From positions 1-42,571 of the forward strand of contig PEZT01000023.1 of assembly GCA_002773945.1 (NCBI GenBank): 42,571 nucleotides of DNA, written 5' to 3'. This DNA is from Candidatus Beckwithbacteria bacterium CG10_big_fil_rev_8_21_14_0_10_34_10 (GTDB lineage: Bacteria > Patescibacteriota > Microgenomatia > UBA1400). Below are positions 1-7,667 of this stretch, piece by piece; position 1 is the stretch's first letter; each line of letters begins with the position of its first letter. The position numbers and the translations under genes were made by a program. Under the pieces are notes generated by a model. The model made no database searches and was not told the origin of the DNA. It was given only the letters and a program-made list of their open reading frames with translations.

Positions 1-186
1 CGGGAATATTTTAAAGGAGAAGAGGATTTAAAAGAAGTCATTCAAAGATGGCAATTTGATGAGCATAATTATTTAAGAAGGCAATTAACTTTTTTAAAGA
101 AAATGAAATTAATTAAGTGGTTTTCTATACAAAAAGGGGGATTTGAAAAACAAATTGTAAAATTAGTAAAGAGTTGGTATGATTAA
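1..186 (+). CDS. miaA: tRNA dimethylallyltransferase, C-terminal end (partial)
   Basis: The window opens inside a reading frame that ends at TAA 184-186. The 61 visible residues contain DEHNYLRRQLTFLKK followed by IKWF and a closing IVKLVKSWYD. This matches the C-terminus of MiaA, where a YAKRQxTWF-type segment is followed by a WF pair and a final helix. MiaA transfers a dimethylallyl group to A37 of tRNAs that read UNN codons. The P-loop and catalytic core lie upstream of the window. The next gene starts 35 bp downstream on the same strand. The call rests on one short motif and on C-terminal position, so it is probable rather than certain. Confidence 0.7.
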   Translation, partial: REYFKGEEDLKEVIQRWQFDEHNYLRRQLTFLKKMKLIKWFSIQKGGFEKQIVKLVKSWYD

Positions 187-221
187 AATACAAAATATTT
201 ATTAATTATTGATTCTAAAAA

Positions 222-1202
222 ATGCAAAAAATAGAAGTTAGTTATAAATCATTTTTTACCTTTTTTTTATTTATTGCCGGTTTTTTCCTTTTATATCAAA
301 TTAGAGCCATTATTTTGTTTTTATTTATTTCTTTGATTGTGACCGCCGCTTTATCTCCCATGGTTGATAAATTGGAAAAGCTTAAGCTTCCTCGAGCCTT
401 ATCAATTTTTCTTTTATATATTTTAATCTTTGGCGGTTTTATTTTTGCGATTGCATCTTCTATCCCGGCTTTAGTGAAACAAACCTCAGCTTTAATTGAT
501 AAACTACCAGAGTTTCTAAATACCATTGGCTACTATAAGCTTAATCTTCAGCCAGCTGACTATAAGGACCAGATAACGGTCTTAACTGGGAATGCTTTAA
601 AGATTATGGCTTCAGTCTTTAATAATGTGATTCAAATTTTCGCCTTTATGGTAGTTACTTTTTATCTTTTAATGGAAAGAAGACAGTTAAAAAAACACCT
701 TCATTTTTTATTTTATGAAAATGGGGAGCAGAAAGCTGAACAATTGATTTTGGCTTTGGAAAGAAAATTAGGTGGTTGGGTAAGAGGGGAATTAATTTTA
801 ATGGTAATTGTTGGTTTAATGTCTTTTGTTGGTTTAGGTTTACTGGGGGTTGAATTTGCCCTACCTTTAGCTATTTTAGCTGGCTTTTTGGAGTTAATTC
901 CTAATTTGGGACCAACTATTGCTTTGATTCCGGCGGTGATTATTGGTTTTTCTGTTTCTAATCCGGTTGGTTTAGGGGTGTTAGCTTTATATATTTTAAT
1001 TCAGCAGTTGGAAAACAATTTAATTGTTCCTAAGGTGATGAAAAAGTCAGTTGGCTTACATCCTTTAGTTACCTTGGTCGCTTTAATGGTTGGTTTTAAA
1101 ATTGGGGGAATTGGCGGGGGTTTATTAGCTGTTCCAGCCGCTTTATTTATTGAAATTCTTATTAAGTTTTTCTATTCTTCTCGAAGAAGAGTTCTTCATT
1201 AA
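222..1202 (+). CDS. AI-2E family transporter (PerM/YdiK-like permease)
   Basis: This 326-residue polytopic membrane protein has the layout of the AI-2E transporter family (PF01594). There are two N-terminal hydrophobic segments (about residues 10-50), a third near 60-85, a soluble loop with amphipathic helices at about 85-130, and then a cluster of membrane spans. The conserved ELIPNLGPTIALIPA segment lies around residues 225-240 and QQLENNLIVPKVM around 262-275. Family members export small molecules or ions; only a few have been tied to autoinducer-2, so no substrate is claimed. The length is normal for the family. It ends 5 bp before the 3' end of the convergent RNase P RNA. Confidence 0.85.
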   Translation: MQKIEVSYKSFFTFFLFIAGFFLLYQIRAIILFLFISLIVTAALSPMVDKLEKLKLPRALSIFLLYILIFGGFIFAIASSIPALVKQTSALIDKLPEFLNTIGYYKLNLQPADYKDQITVLTGNALKIMASVFNNVIQIFAFMVVTFYLLMERRQLKKHLHFLFYENGEQKAEQLILALERKLGGWVRGELILMVIVGLMSFVGLGLLGVEFALPLAILAGFLELIPNLGPTIALIPAVIIGFSVSNPVGLGVLALYILIQQLENNLIVPKVMKKSVGLHPLVTLVALMVGFKIGGIGGGLLAVPAALFIEILIKFFYSSRRRVLH

Positions 1203-1207
1203 AAAAA

Positions 1208-1501
1208 CCTAGGAAACCCGTAAGCCAGATTCTGTGTTTAAAAGTGACATTTGTCTATGCCCTCTATCTTTGATCCTTGGGGAAGCGTCCTTAAAACGGA
1301 TCGGTCGGAGGTTGCAGCGGGGGGAATTACCTCTTTTCACTCTCTTTTAAAAACCCTTAGGGTTTTTAATGAGTTGTTGTCTCTGTGGCTTGTACCGTCG
1401 GTTACCCGCCCTAATTTTAACTTAGGTCCCCTGCTTCCAGCTGTCTGGACTTTCCTCTGTTAAGATATGAATCAAAACAGCGTCACTTTGGATTTCCTAG
1501 G
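1208..1501 (-). ncRNA. rnpB: RNase P RNA (M1 RNA)
   Basis: On the minus strand the sequence reads CCTAGGAAATCC at 1501-1490, then the hallmark CAGAGGAAAGTCCAGAC (P4/J-region), GGGTAACCGACGG, ACAGAGAC, and near the 3' end AGATTCTGGCTTACGGG. The two ends, CCTAGGAAA and TTTCCTAGG, pair to form P1, which fixes the limits at 1501 and 1208. An internal AAAAACCCTTAGGGTTTTT hairpin fits a P12-type arm. The RNA is the catalytic subunit that removes 5' leaders from pre-tRNAs. It is about 294 nt, short for bacterial type A RNA (350-400 nt). A run of seven T residues on the minus strand directly follows P1 and could end transcription. Short ORFs crossing this region are artefacts. Confidence 0.93.
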
Positions 1502-1547
1502 CCCCTTATTTTACCAAAAAAGTCAAGAAAAACAAAGTTTTTTTTGT

Positions 1548-1576
1548 TTGCCAAGAAGAGATAATCTTGATATGAT
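1548..1576 (+). promoter_or_regulatory. Sigma70-like promoter for the 1605 gene
   Basis: TTGCCA (1548-1553) and TATGAT (1571-1576) are separated by exactly 17 bp. They lie between the rnpB 5' end on the other strand and the TM-helix gene at 1605. A purine-rich Shine-Dalgarno stretch, AAAGGGGG, follows at 1589-1596, so this transcript has a short leader. Confidence 0.55.
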
Positions 1577-1604
1577 GGAAACAAGATGAAAGGGGGTGAT
1601 AAAA

Positions 1605-2309
1605 ATGGCTTATGCTAGTACGCTTAATTGGCAGGATGCATTTTTAATGGCTTTAAGTGATACTTTAGTTAATGTTTTGTCCTTTTTACCGACGATTTTA
1701 GCCTCAATTCTGGTTTTTATTGTTGGTTTGGTTTTAGCTAAATGGGCGAGGACAATAGTGATTAAAGTTTTAAAAGCAATTAGATTATCAGATTTGGTCA
1801 AAAAGTCTGGTTTAGACCCCTTTTTAGAAAAAGCGGAGTTGAAAATTAAAGTGGAGTATTTTTTTGGCGGTTTAGTCAGATGGCTTATAATTTTGGTTTT
1901 CTTTATTGCCACCATTAATGTTTTAGGTTTATCAACAGTGTCTGTGGTTTTAAACAGTATTTTAGGCTACATTCCAAGAGTAATATCAGCGGTTTTAGTT
2001 TTAACCATTGGTGTTTTGTTGGCTGGTTTAGTTGAAGGAGTGGTTAAAGGCGCTTTAGGTCAAGTTGATGTTAAAGCCTCAAGGCTGATGGCCAAAATTG
2101 CCAGTTATGTGGTAATTGTTTTTGCCAGTTTGGCAGCGATTAATGAGTTAAAAATAGCTCAGTCTTTAATTAACACTCTTTTTATGGGATTTGTAGCCAT
2201 GTTGGCTTTGGGAGTTGGTTTAGCCATCGGTTTAGGTTCCAAAGACTTAGTTTCTCGGGCCTTGACTGATTGGTACGAGAATTTTAAAAAAGAGGTTAAG
2301 AAAAAATGA
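1605..2309 (+). CDS. Conserved TM-helix protein (MscS-like, no channel domain)
   Basis: This 234-residue membrane protein resembles the conserved TM-helix repeat family (PF05552) found at the N-terminus of some small-conductance mechanosensitive channels. The two long hydrophobic repeats are similar: FLPTILASILVFIVGLVLAK near residues 25-45 and YIPRVISAVLVLTIGVLLA near 125-145. Further spans lie near 70-90, 165-185 and 200-220. The MscS beta domain is absent, so it may be a stand-alone pore or scaffold. I chose ATG 1605 because AAAGGGGG lies 8 nt upstream; a GTG at 1596 is also in frame. Its stop overlaps the uppP start as ATGA, so the two genes are probably translationally coupled. Confidence 0.7.
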   Translation: MAYASTLNWQDAFLMALSDTLVNVLSFLPTILASILVFIVGLVLAKWARTIVIKVLKAIRLSDLVKKSGLDPFLEKAELKIKVEYFFGGLVRWLIILVFFIATINVLGLSTVSVVLNSILGYIPRVISAVLVLTIGVLLAGLVEGVVKGALGQVDVKASRLMAKIASYVVIVFASLAAINELKIAQSLINTLFMGFVAMLALGVGLAIGLGSKDLVSRALTDWYENFKKEVKKK

Positions 2310-3058
2310 ATTTAGTTCAGGCCGTTTTTTTAGGGCTATTTCAGGGTTTAACTGAATTTTTGCCTGTTTCTTCTTCTGGCCATTTAGTTATTGGCCAAAG
2401 GCTTTTTGGACTTTTAGACCCGCCAGTTTTATTTGATATTTTGGTTCACATTGGAACTTTGATATCAATTATTATTTTTTTTAATAAAAAAATATTTGGT
2501 TTTTATAAGGATAAAAAGAACTGGATTTTAATAATAGTAGGTTCTATTCCCGCCGCCCTTTTAGGATTTATTCTCAATTCTTATATTGAAGTTCTTTTTA
2601 ATTCTTTAAAATTAGTCGGTTTGGCTTTGCTGGTTACCGCTGGTTTGTTATTTTTAACTAAAAGATGGGAGAAAAGAAATAAAGATAAGGAAAGGCCCTT
2701 ATCTTCTAAAAACGCTTTTATTATCGGTCTTTTTCAGGCTTTAGCAATTATTCCTGGTGTTTCCCGGTCAGGCTCAACTATTAGCGCTGGTTTGTTTCAA
2801 GGGATAAACAGAAAAAAGGCTTTTGATTTTTCTTTTTTCTTAGGGGCTCCGGCAATGCTGGGGGCTTTATGCTTGCAGTTGCCGGACATGATGGTTAAAA
2901 AGCAAGAGTTCTATTTTGGTTTAATTGGTTTAGTGATTGCCTCGATAGTTGGATTTTTAGCTTTAAAAATATTAAGACAAGTAGTTTTAAAAGCTCAGCT
3001 CTGGTATTTTTCTTTTTATTGTTTTATTTTAGGTCTTCTGCTTTTGGTTTTTTCTTAA
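2306..3058 (+). CDS. uppP: Undecaprenyl-diphosphatase UppP (BacA)
   Basis: The 250-residue integral membrane enzyme converts undecaprenyl diphosphate to the monophosphate, recycling the lipid carrier for peptidoglycan and other surface polymers. Both family signatures are present: GLTEFLPVSSSGH near residues 14-26 (the catalytic EFLPVSSSGH segment) and IPGVSRSGST near residues 147-156. Hydrophobic spans fill the rest, and the length is slightly under the 265-275 usual for the family. It overlaps the preceding TM-helix gene by 4 bp, and both are probably read from the promoter at 1548. Confidence 0.95.
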   Translation: MNLVQAVFLGLFQGLTEFLPVSSSGHLVIGQRLFGLLDPPVLFDILVHIGTLISIIIFFNKKIFGFYKDKKNWILIIVGSIPAALLGFILNSYIEVLFNSLKLVGLALLVTAGLLFLTKRWEKRNKDKERPLSSKNAFIIGLFQALAIIPGVSRSGSTISAGLFQGINRKKAFDFSFFLGAPAMLGALCLQLPDMMVKKQEFYFGLIGLVIASIVGFLALKILRQVVLKAQLWYFSFYCFILGLLLLVFS

Positions 3059-3069
3059 AGATAATTAAT

Positions 3070-3906
3070 TTATTTAAAATCAAGTTGACTAATGGCTTCA
3101 GCTAGAATTTTTTCAATTAAAGCACTATTTAAAGCTAGATTTTCTTTGAGACTGAGTTCATAAAGATTGGCTAAGGGGATTTGATGGGCTTTTGAGAATT
3201 GAATTGTGTTTTGAAGATATTTTTCCTCTAGGGTTATTTCAGTTGATTCTTCGGCTTTTTGGTTTGACTCTTGAACAAGAAGCGGGTCAGCCATTATTAA
3301 AACCTGAGCTTTGGTTTTATGGTCGATAAAGTCAATCATTTTAGCCAATCCTGCCCAATGTCTGAATAACTGGTCTTCTTTTTCCAAAAAAGGAGAGGAA
3401 GCATAGGAGTTTATGATAATAAGGGAAGGTTCCAACTTATTGATGGAATTAAGGCTATTTTCCAATCTTTTAAAGCCAGATTCGATGTTAGGATCATTTG
3501 ATCCATAAAAGTGAATAAAGATGTTGGCTAAGGGAAAATATGGTTTTAATTCAGTTTTAAGATTTGAGGCATTAGTGTTTTTTATTTGGCTGTCGCCGAA
3601 TAAAACAATGTTTAAGTCGCCTTCAAAACTAGATTGTTTAAGGCCTTGGTATTCTTTTTCCAAGAGTTTTTTGTTTTCTATTTCTTCATCTATAAGGTCA
3701 GAAAAAGATTGGGCTTCATTATTACTATTTTCAACCTTATTAGATAGATTGTTTTTTTCTTGATTGGTGGTTTGGCTTTCACCCAAGACATTATTCTTGG
3801 GAGATAGAAAAGTGGCTAAATTATTTTTAGGAAAAAAGTATTTATAGGAAAGAAGGGTAGTTAATAAAAAAATAAGGAGAAAGAGAAAAGTTTTAACTTT
3901 TTTCAT
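3070..3906 (-). CDS. Membrane-anchored SGNH/GDSL-hydrolase-like protein
   Basis: The 278-residue protein starts with a signal anchor (KKVKTFLFLLIFLLTTLLSYKYFF). A low-complexity Asn/Gln/Ser-rich linker follows to about residue 90, then an extracytoplasmic domain. The domain opens with NIVLFGDSQI, the GDS nucleophile block of SGNH hydrolases. It continues with a block containing FYGSNDPN (Gly/Asn positions) and a Rossmann-like strand LIIINSYASS. I could not place a clear DxxH block, so activity is uncertain. SGNH proteins deacetylate or de-esterify surface glycans or lipids. The start overlaps the end of rdgB by 14 bp, so the pair is an operon. Confidence 0.55.
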   Translation of the reverse strand: MKKVKTFLFLLIFLLTTLLSYKYFFPKNNLATFLSPKNNVLGESQTTNQEKNNLSNKVENSNNEAQSFSDLIDEEIENKKLLEKEYQGLKQSSFEGDLNIVLFGDSQIKNTNASNLKTELKPYFPLANIFIHFYGSNDPNIESGFKRLENSLNSINKLEPSLIIINSYASSPFLEKEDQLFRHWAGLAKMIDFIDHKTKAQVLIMADPLLVQESNQKAEESTEITLEEKYLQNTIQFSKAHQIPLANLYELSLKENLALNSALIEKILAEAISQLDFK

Positions 3907-4492
3907 ATTTTTTTAAGTGGGGTTTTAACTTTTTTAAAGCTTTGGCGCGATGGCTTAACTTGTTTTTTTCTTTTAAAGAAAGCTCACTAAAGGTTTTGTT
4001 TTTTTCTTTGACTATAAAGATAGAGTCATAACCAAAGCCTTGCCCGCCTATTTCCTTTAAGGATATCTTGCCTGGGCAGGTTCCAATTCTGGTTATGCTT
4101 TTTTTAGTTTTAGGGTTGTATAGACAAACAGCGGTTTTAAAAACAGCTTGTCTTTTTGGAAAAGGAATATTTTTAAGTTCCTTTAATAGTTTTTGTCTTC
4201 TGTCTTTATCAGATCCGGAGTGGTAGCGCTTGGTTTTAATGCCTAGTTTATTAGGTAAAGTTTTAACAAAGAGACCAGTATCATCAGCCAAGGTTAAAAG
4301 CTTTGTTTTTTCTCCATAATATTGGGCTTTAATAAAAGCATTTTTAGAAAGGGTTTTTCCGTTTTCCTGGGGCTCTTTGAATTTTTTATTAAGGTTATTT
4401 AGGAAAACCATTTTTAATTTAAAGGTTTTTAAAATATCTTTAAATTCTTTAAGCTTGCCTGGTTGGTTAGTGGCCAGCAAAAGAGTTAGCAT
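3893..4492 (-). CDS. rdgB: Non-canonical purine NTP pyrophosphatase (RdgB/HAM1)
   Basis: The 199-residue protein hydrolyses dITP, XTP and related deaminated purine nucleotides to monophosphates, keeping them out of DNA and RNA. Family blocks seen are LLATNQPGKLKEF at residues 4-16 (TxNxxKxxE type), LTLADDTGLFV near 65-75 with the catalytic Asp pair, FGYDSIFIV near 153-161 and LSHRAKAL near 180-187. The third block normally reads GYDPxF; here Pro is Ser, a mild deviation. Upstream, TAAAAT (minus strand, 4504-4499) ends only 6 nt before ATG, so the mRNA is probably leaderless. Confidence 0.9.
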   Translation of the reverse strand: MLTLLLATNQPGKLKEFKDILKTFKLKMVFLNNLNKKFKEPQENGKTLSKNAFIKAQYYGEKTKLLTLADDTGLFVKTLPNKLGIKTKRYHSGSDKDRRQKLLKELKNIPFPKRQAVFKTAVCLYNPKTKKSITRIGTCPGKISLKEIGGQGFGYDSIFIVKEKNKTFSELSLKEKNKLSHRAKALKKLKPHLKKYEKS

Positions 4493-4628
4493 CTTTTTAT
4501 TTTAACATAAGAACTAATTTGTTTTTATTATAGGTTTTTTATAGTATAATTCACAAAATTAACTGCTAAGGGAAGTTTTTTATAGTTTATAATCAAAATA
4601 TTTAAATTAAATATATATAGGTTTATGT

Positions 4629-5459
4629 ATGTCTATGGAATCAGAGTTTTCTAGAATTCCTTTAGTTTCAGCTGATAGCTGGATGCTTCTTGGTGATGAG
4701 AGCGGTTTAATTATTGATGTAAGTTCAAGTGAGGCAAATAATTTTTTAGAAATAACCAGAAGATTGGATGAATGGAAATATCTTTGGGAATCTGGAGAGA
4801 AAATAGAATTGTCTGTTTTACCTCAGATAGTTTTATTGTTTGGTCCTTCTGGTTCTGGGAAAGATATTGTAGTGGAGGAAATTCTGGCTGAGATGGAAGA
4901 GAGTGTTTCTCATATTTCAGCTGATTGGTATTATGGCCCTTTTGGCAAGATTAATGATGGCAGGTCAGTTTATGCTAATAATTATGATCATCCTCATTCA
5001 GTTGATTGGGGTTTATTAGAACACCAGGTTGGTTTACTAAGAGATGGTTTGGTTATTAAGGCGCCAATTTATGATTTTTCAACTCATAGAAGAGCGGGAG
5101 GAGAATTTAGAAAAGTTGAGCCCCGGCCAATTATTTTAGTGTCTGGAATTATGACGGCCCATGCACTAAAGGATCAAGCTGATTTGGTAATAGGTGTTTT
5201 TGCTCCTGAAATTATCTGTATTAAAAGAAGGATTGAGCGGGATATTTCAGAAAGAGGTAGAACTGAACATCAGTGTCTAGCTCAAATTGAGGCGACGGTT
5301 TTGCCCGGAGATAGAGAGTATGTTAGGCCATATTTAGAACCAGGTATTTTGCAGGGCAATTTTATCCTGGTTGATAATAGTGTTAATACTGGTTTAGGAG
5401 AAGAGCCAGCCAGGCTTAATCGAGATGTTTATCTTGAAGCCTTGAGAAGACTTTTATAG
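4629..5459 (+). CDS. Uridine kinase / phosphoribulokinase-like P-loop protein
   Basis: The 276-residue protein has a Walker A at residues 72-79 (GPSGSGKD) followed by SADWYYGPFG, the DxFY-like substrate block. Next come YDHPHSVDWGLL, IKAPIYDFSTHRR and a lid-like ERDISERGRT near residue 210. This order of motifs is that of uridine kinase and phosphoribulokinase. The Walker A usually reads GGSGSGKT; here Pro replaces the second Gly and Asp replaces Thr. About 65 residues precede the P-loop, longer than in Udk, and I do not recognise them. The substrate is therefore unresolved. It converges on the gene at 5471. Confidence 0.65.
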   Translation: MSMESEFSRIPLVSADSWMLLGDESGLIIDVSSSEANNFLEITRRLDEWKYLWESGEKIELSVLPQIVLLFGPSGSGKDIVVEEILAEMEESVSHISADWYYGPFGKINDGRSVYANNYDHPHSVDWGLLEHQVGLLRDGLVIKAPIYDFSTHRRAGGEFRKVEPRPIILVSGIMTAHALKDQADLVIGVFAPEIICIKRRIERDISERGRTEHQCLAQIEATVLPGDREYVRPYLEPGILQGNFILVDNSVNTGLGEEPARLNRDVYLEALRRLL

Positions 5460-5470
5460 TTTATTTAAAA

Positions 5471-6100
5471 TTACTCTTTTTCTATTCCTCTTCTTTTATT
5501 AAATTCAAGCCACGTTTTTCTTTGTATAGCTTCATTTTCATTTATAATTATCGCTTTTCCTCTAAATAGTTTTCTTTCTTGGTCAGAAACAGGACCTAGT
5601 TTAATGAATTCTACCATCCATTTAGGTAGATAACCATTATGAGGGTTGATTGGATCATAACCAGCATCTGCTTTTAGTTTATTTTTAGCTTCTAGACAAG
5701 TATCTTTGTATGAAAATTCGCCGCTTATAATAATAGTTCTTAAGTTTTCACCTTGAGGGGTTTCTCTAATATAGTCAAGGGTATTAAAAGCTGTTAGTCC
5801 TCCACCGTCAGCCAAGTCTTTATGGATCATGATTGTCTGAGTATTATTAAATTTTTCTGGGTTTTGATTCCAGTCATGTAACAAGCCTTGTCCATCAGCA
5901 TATAGATAAGGAAAAATTCCTTTTTCAATTAATCGGCTAGAGATTGTTATTCCTATTCCTACATTATTATGGACAATGAGACAAACAGGTTGGTCTTTTT
6001 CCGGGGTGGCGAAAAGTATTTTTGAGAAACTATTAGGGTAATTTTGAATAAACTGAATTATACCAAAAAGACTATGGGATACAAAATAGGAAAAGGGAAT
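5471..6100 (-). CDS. Unrecognised protein with no ordinary start codon
   Basis: The minus-strand frame is open for 210 codons from the TAG at 6103-6101 (the stop of the Memo-AMMECR1 gene) to TAA at 5473-5471. It has no ATG or GTG before residue 70; the first conventional start is TTG at 5884, deep in protein-like sequence. The part before that TTG (VCLIVHNNVGIGITIS, LIEKGIFPYLYADG) looks genuinely coding. Such a long stop-free stretch is unlikely by chance in AT-rich DNA. A GAAG lies 6 nt before ATT 6100, so ATT could serve as a start. Readthrough of the TAG or loss of the 5' end are alternatives. I recognise no family. Confidence 0.5.
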   Translation of the reverse strand: MPFSYFVSHSLFGIIQFIQNYPNSFSKILFATPEKDQPVCLIVHNNVGIGITISSRLIEKGIFPYLYADGQGLLHDWNQNPEKFNNTQTIMIHKDLADGGGLTAFNTLDYIRETPQGENLRTIIISGEFSYKDTCLEAKNKLKADAGYDPINPHNGYLPKWMVEFIKLGPVSDQERKLFRGKAIIINENEAIQRKTWLEFNKRRGIEKE

Positions 6101-7639
6101 CTATTCTTCAAAAACCTGAGCCGTAAAAGTATAGATTTGAGTTTCTGGATCTTTATAGCAGTCTTTGGGAAGGCCGGCTTTGCTTTGGCAGAGGTTTTCT
6201 AGAAAGGTTTCTAAATCCCAGTTTGTTTCTTGAGCTACTTGAGGGAGAAATGTTCCTCCTTTGTTGCCTTTTTTTATAACCACGCCATGTTTTTTTAATT
6301 CTATAAGCTGGTAGTTTTCTATTTTTTTATTAGGGCTTAAAACTGATATTTCAATATTGATATCTTTAAGTTCAGCTAGGGTGATTGGGGGGAATCTTGG
6401 ATCATTTAAACCAGCATCAATCGCTTTTTCTTGGATTGTTTTATATAGTTTTTTTTGGGGTTCAAATTCACCAATGCAGCCCCTAAGCTTTTGGTTTTTT
6501 TTAAGAGTAACAAAAGCACCCAAATTTTGGTTTAAAGATTCGTCAGTTATTTCAATTTGAGGAATAGTTTTGTCTTTTAAATATTGTTCAAGGGTAGATC
6601 GGGCAATTTGAAGGAGCTTATTTTGAGAGTCTTTGTTTAAGTTGACGTTTATTGTCTTTGGTTGGTTTTGGATAGGGTAAAAAGCAATACTGGCATAGCC
6701 AACTGTTTTTTTTATGTCCCCGCCATAGTCAGCCGAAGTAGAATAGTTTATAAGTTTAATATTTTTAATTTCAAGGTTATTGGCAGTTAAAAGGCCTATT
6801 TTAATGGCTTTATCAGCACAAGCACATGTTTCTACTCCGGGTAAACTGATATTTTTTGAAATTACCTTTTCAAAATTTTCAGCCCTTCCAGTTAAGATTG
6901 AATTAATGGTTTCCTGGTCAACTTTTTTAGCTGTTTTTTGATCAGGATAATGGGAAAGATCAGAGCTTATTAAAAGAATAGTTTTATTATCCAGGTTTTG
7001 GCTGATGGTTTCGGTTAACTTAGAGATTGTTTTTTCATCAGCTTGGCTTAAAAGAATGGGGACAATTTTAAAGTCTGTTAAAACTAATTGAAGAAAGGGA
7101 ATCTGGATTTCTAAGCTGTGTTCTTCAAGATGGGGGTTAGGATTGGCTTCAATTAAGTAGCTGGAGGCAATAAGCTTGTCAGCTAAATTTTCATCAATTT
7201 CTACTTTACCCAAAGGGGTTTCCCAGGCTCCTTTATTATAGATAGCGGCTTTGGAAAAATATTGACGGTGAGAAGAACCAAGTAAAATAACTCTTTTGAT
7301 ATTTTTTCCCTTTATTTGTTTAAAACCCCAAGCTGCTGTTTGGCCGGAATAATCTATTCCTGCGTGAGGAAGGATTAGAATTTGGGGCTGATTTTGTTCA
7401 TCCAGAACTTTGGTTTGAGAAAGAAAAGCATTGATTTGGTCTTTAAGGTTATCTGGGCTACTGGGGTAAAAAGAACCGCTGACAGCAGGTTTTCTAATCA
7501 TAGTTTGATTTTCAATATTTTCATTGTCTTTAGTAGATTCTAAGGATTTGTCTTTTTTTTGGCAAGCAGAGAGAAGAAAAAGAAGAGGAAGAATTAAAAG
7601 AATAAAGAAAATTCTTTGTTTATTTATTATTATTTTCAT
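6101..7639 (-). CDS. Exported Memo-AMMECR1 fusion lipoprotein
   Basis: The 512-residue protein joins two domains of the AmmeMemoRadiSam set. Residues 1-26 are a lipoprotein signal with lipobox LSAC (Cys26). The Memo domain (AmmeMemoRadiSam system protein B) spans about 45-325, with the metal-site candidates His92 (PHAGIDYSG), His124 (GSSHRQY), His230 (SDLSHYP) and Cys272/274 (ETCACADKA). The AMMECR1 domain (system protein A) follows from about 335, with the signature LRGCIG at 385-390. The function of the set is not settled; human Memo binds copper. No radical-SAM partner lies in this window. I start at ATG 7639 because an upstream ATG would break the signal peptide. It is divergent from the M29 peptidase, 28 bp away. 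Confidence 0.85.
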   Translation of the reverse strand: MKIIINKQRIFFILLILPLLFLLSACQKKDKSLESTKDNENIENQTMIRKPAVSGSFYPSSPDNLKDQINAFLSQTKVLDEQNQPQILILPHAGIDYSGQTAAWGFKQIKGKNIKRVILLGSSHRQYFSKAAIYNKGAWETPLGKVEIDENLADKLIASSYLIEANPNPHLEEHSLEIQIPFLQLVLTDFKIVPILLSQADEKTISKLTETISQNLDNKTILLISSDLSHYPDQKTAKKVDQETINSILTGRAENFEKVISKNISLPGVETCACADKAIKIGLLTANNLEIKNIKLINYSTSADYGGDIKKTVGYASIAFYPIQNQPKTINVNLNKDSQNKLLQIARSTLEQYLKDKTIPQIEITDESLNQNLGAFVTLKKNQKLRGCIGEFEPQKKLYKTIQEKAIDAGLNDPRFPPITLAELKDINIEISVLSPNKKIENYQLIELKKHGVVIKKGNKGGTFLPQVAQETNWDLETFLENLCQSKAGLPKDCYKDPETQIYTFTAQVFEE

Positions 7640-7667
7640 CTTATCACAGTATGATATACTATCCATT

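Noticed and set aside
1251..1463. 70-codon ORF on the plus strand
   Set aside because: It lies wholly within the RNase P RNA gene on the other strand and shows no protein family features.
6101..6103. Stop-codon reassignment to explain the open frame past TAG
   Set aside because: TAG, TGA and TAA all end clearly delimited genes elsewhere in the window (for example TGA in the ATGA overlaps at 2306 and 13161), so a genome-wide code change is unlikely. Local readthrough stays open as a finding.
7524..7667. N-terminal extension of the M29 peptidase frame
   Set aside because: The extra 48 residues are antisense to the Memo-AMMECR1 signal peptide region, and the conserved N-terminus starts at 7668 behind a -10 box.
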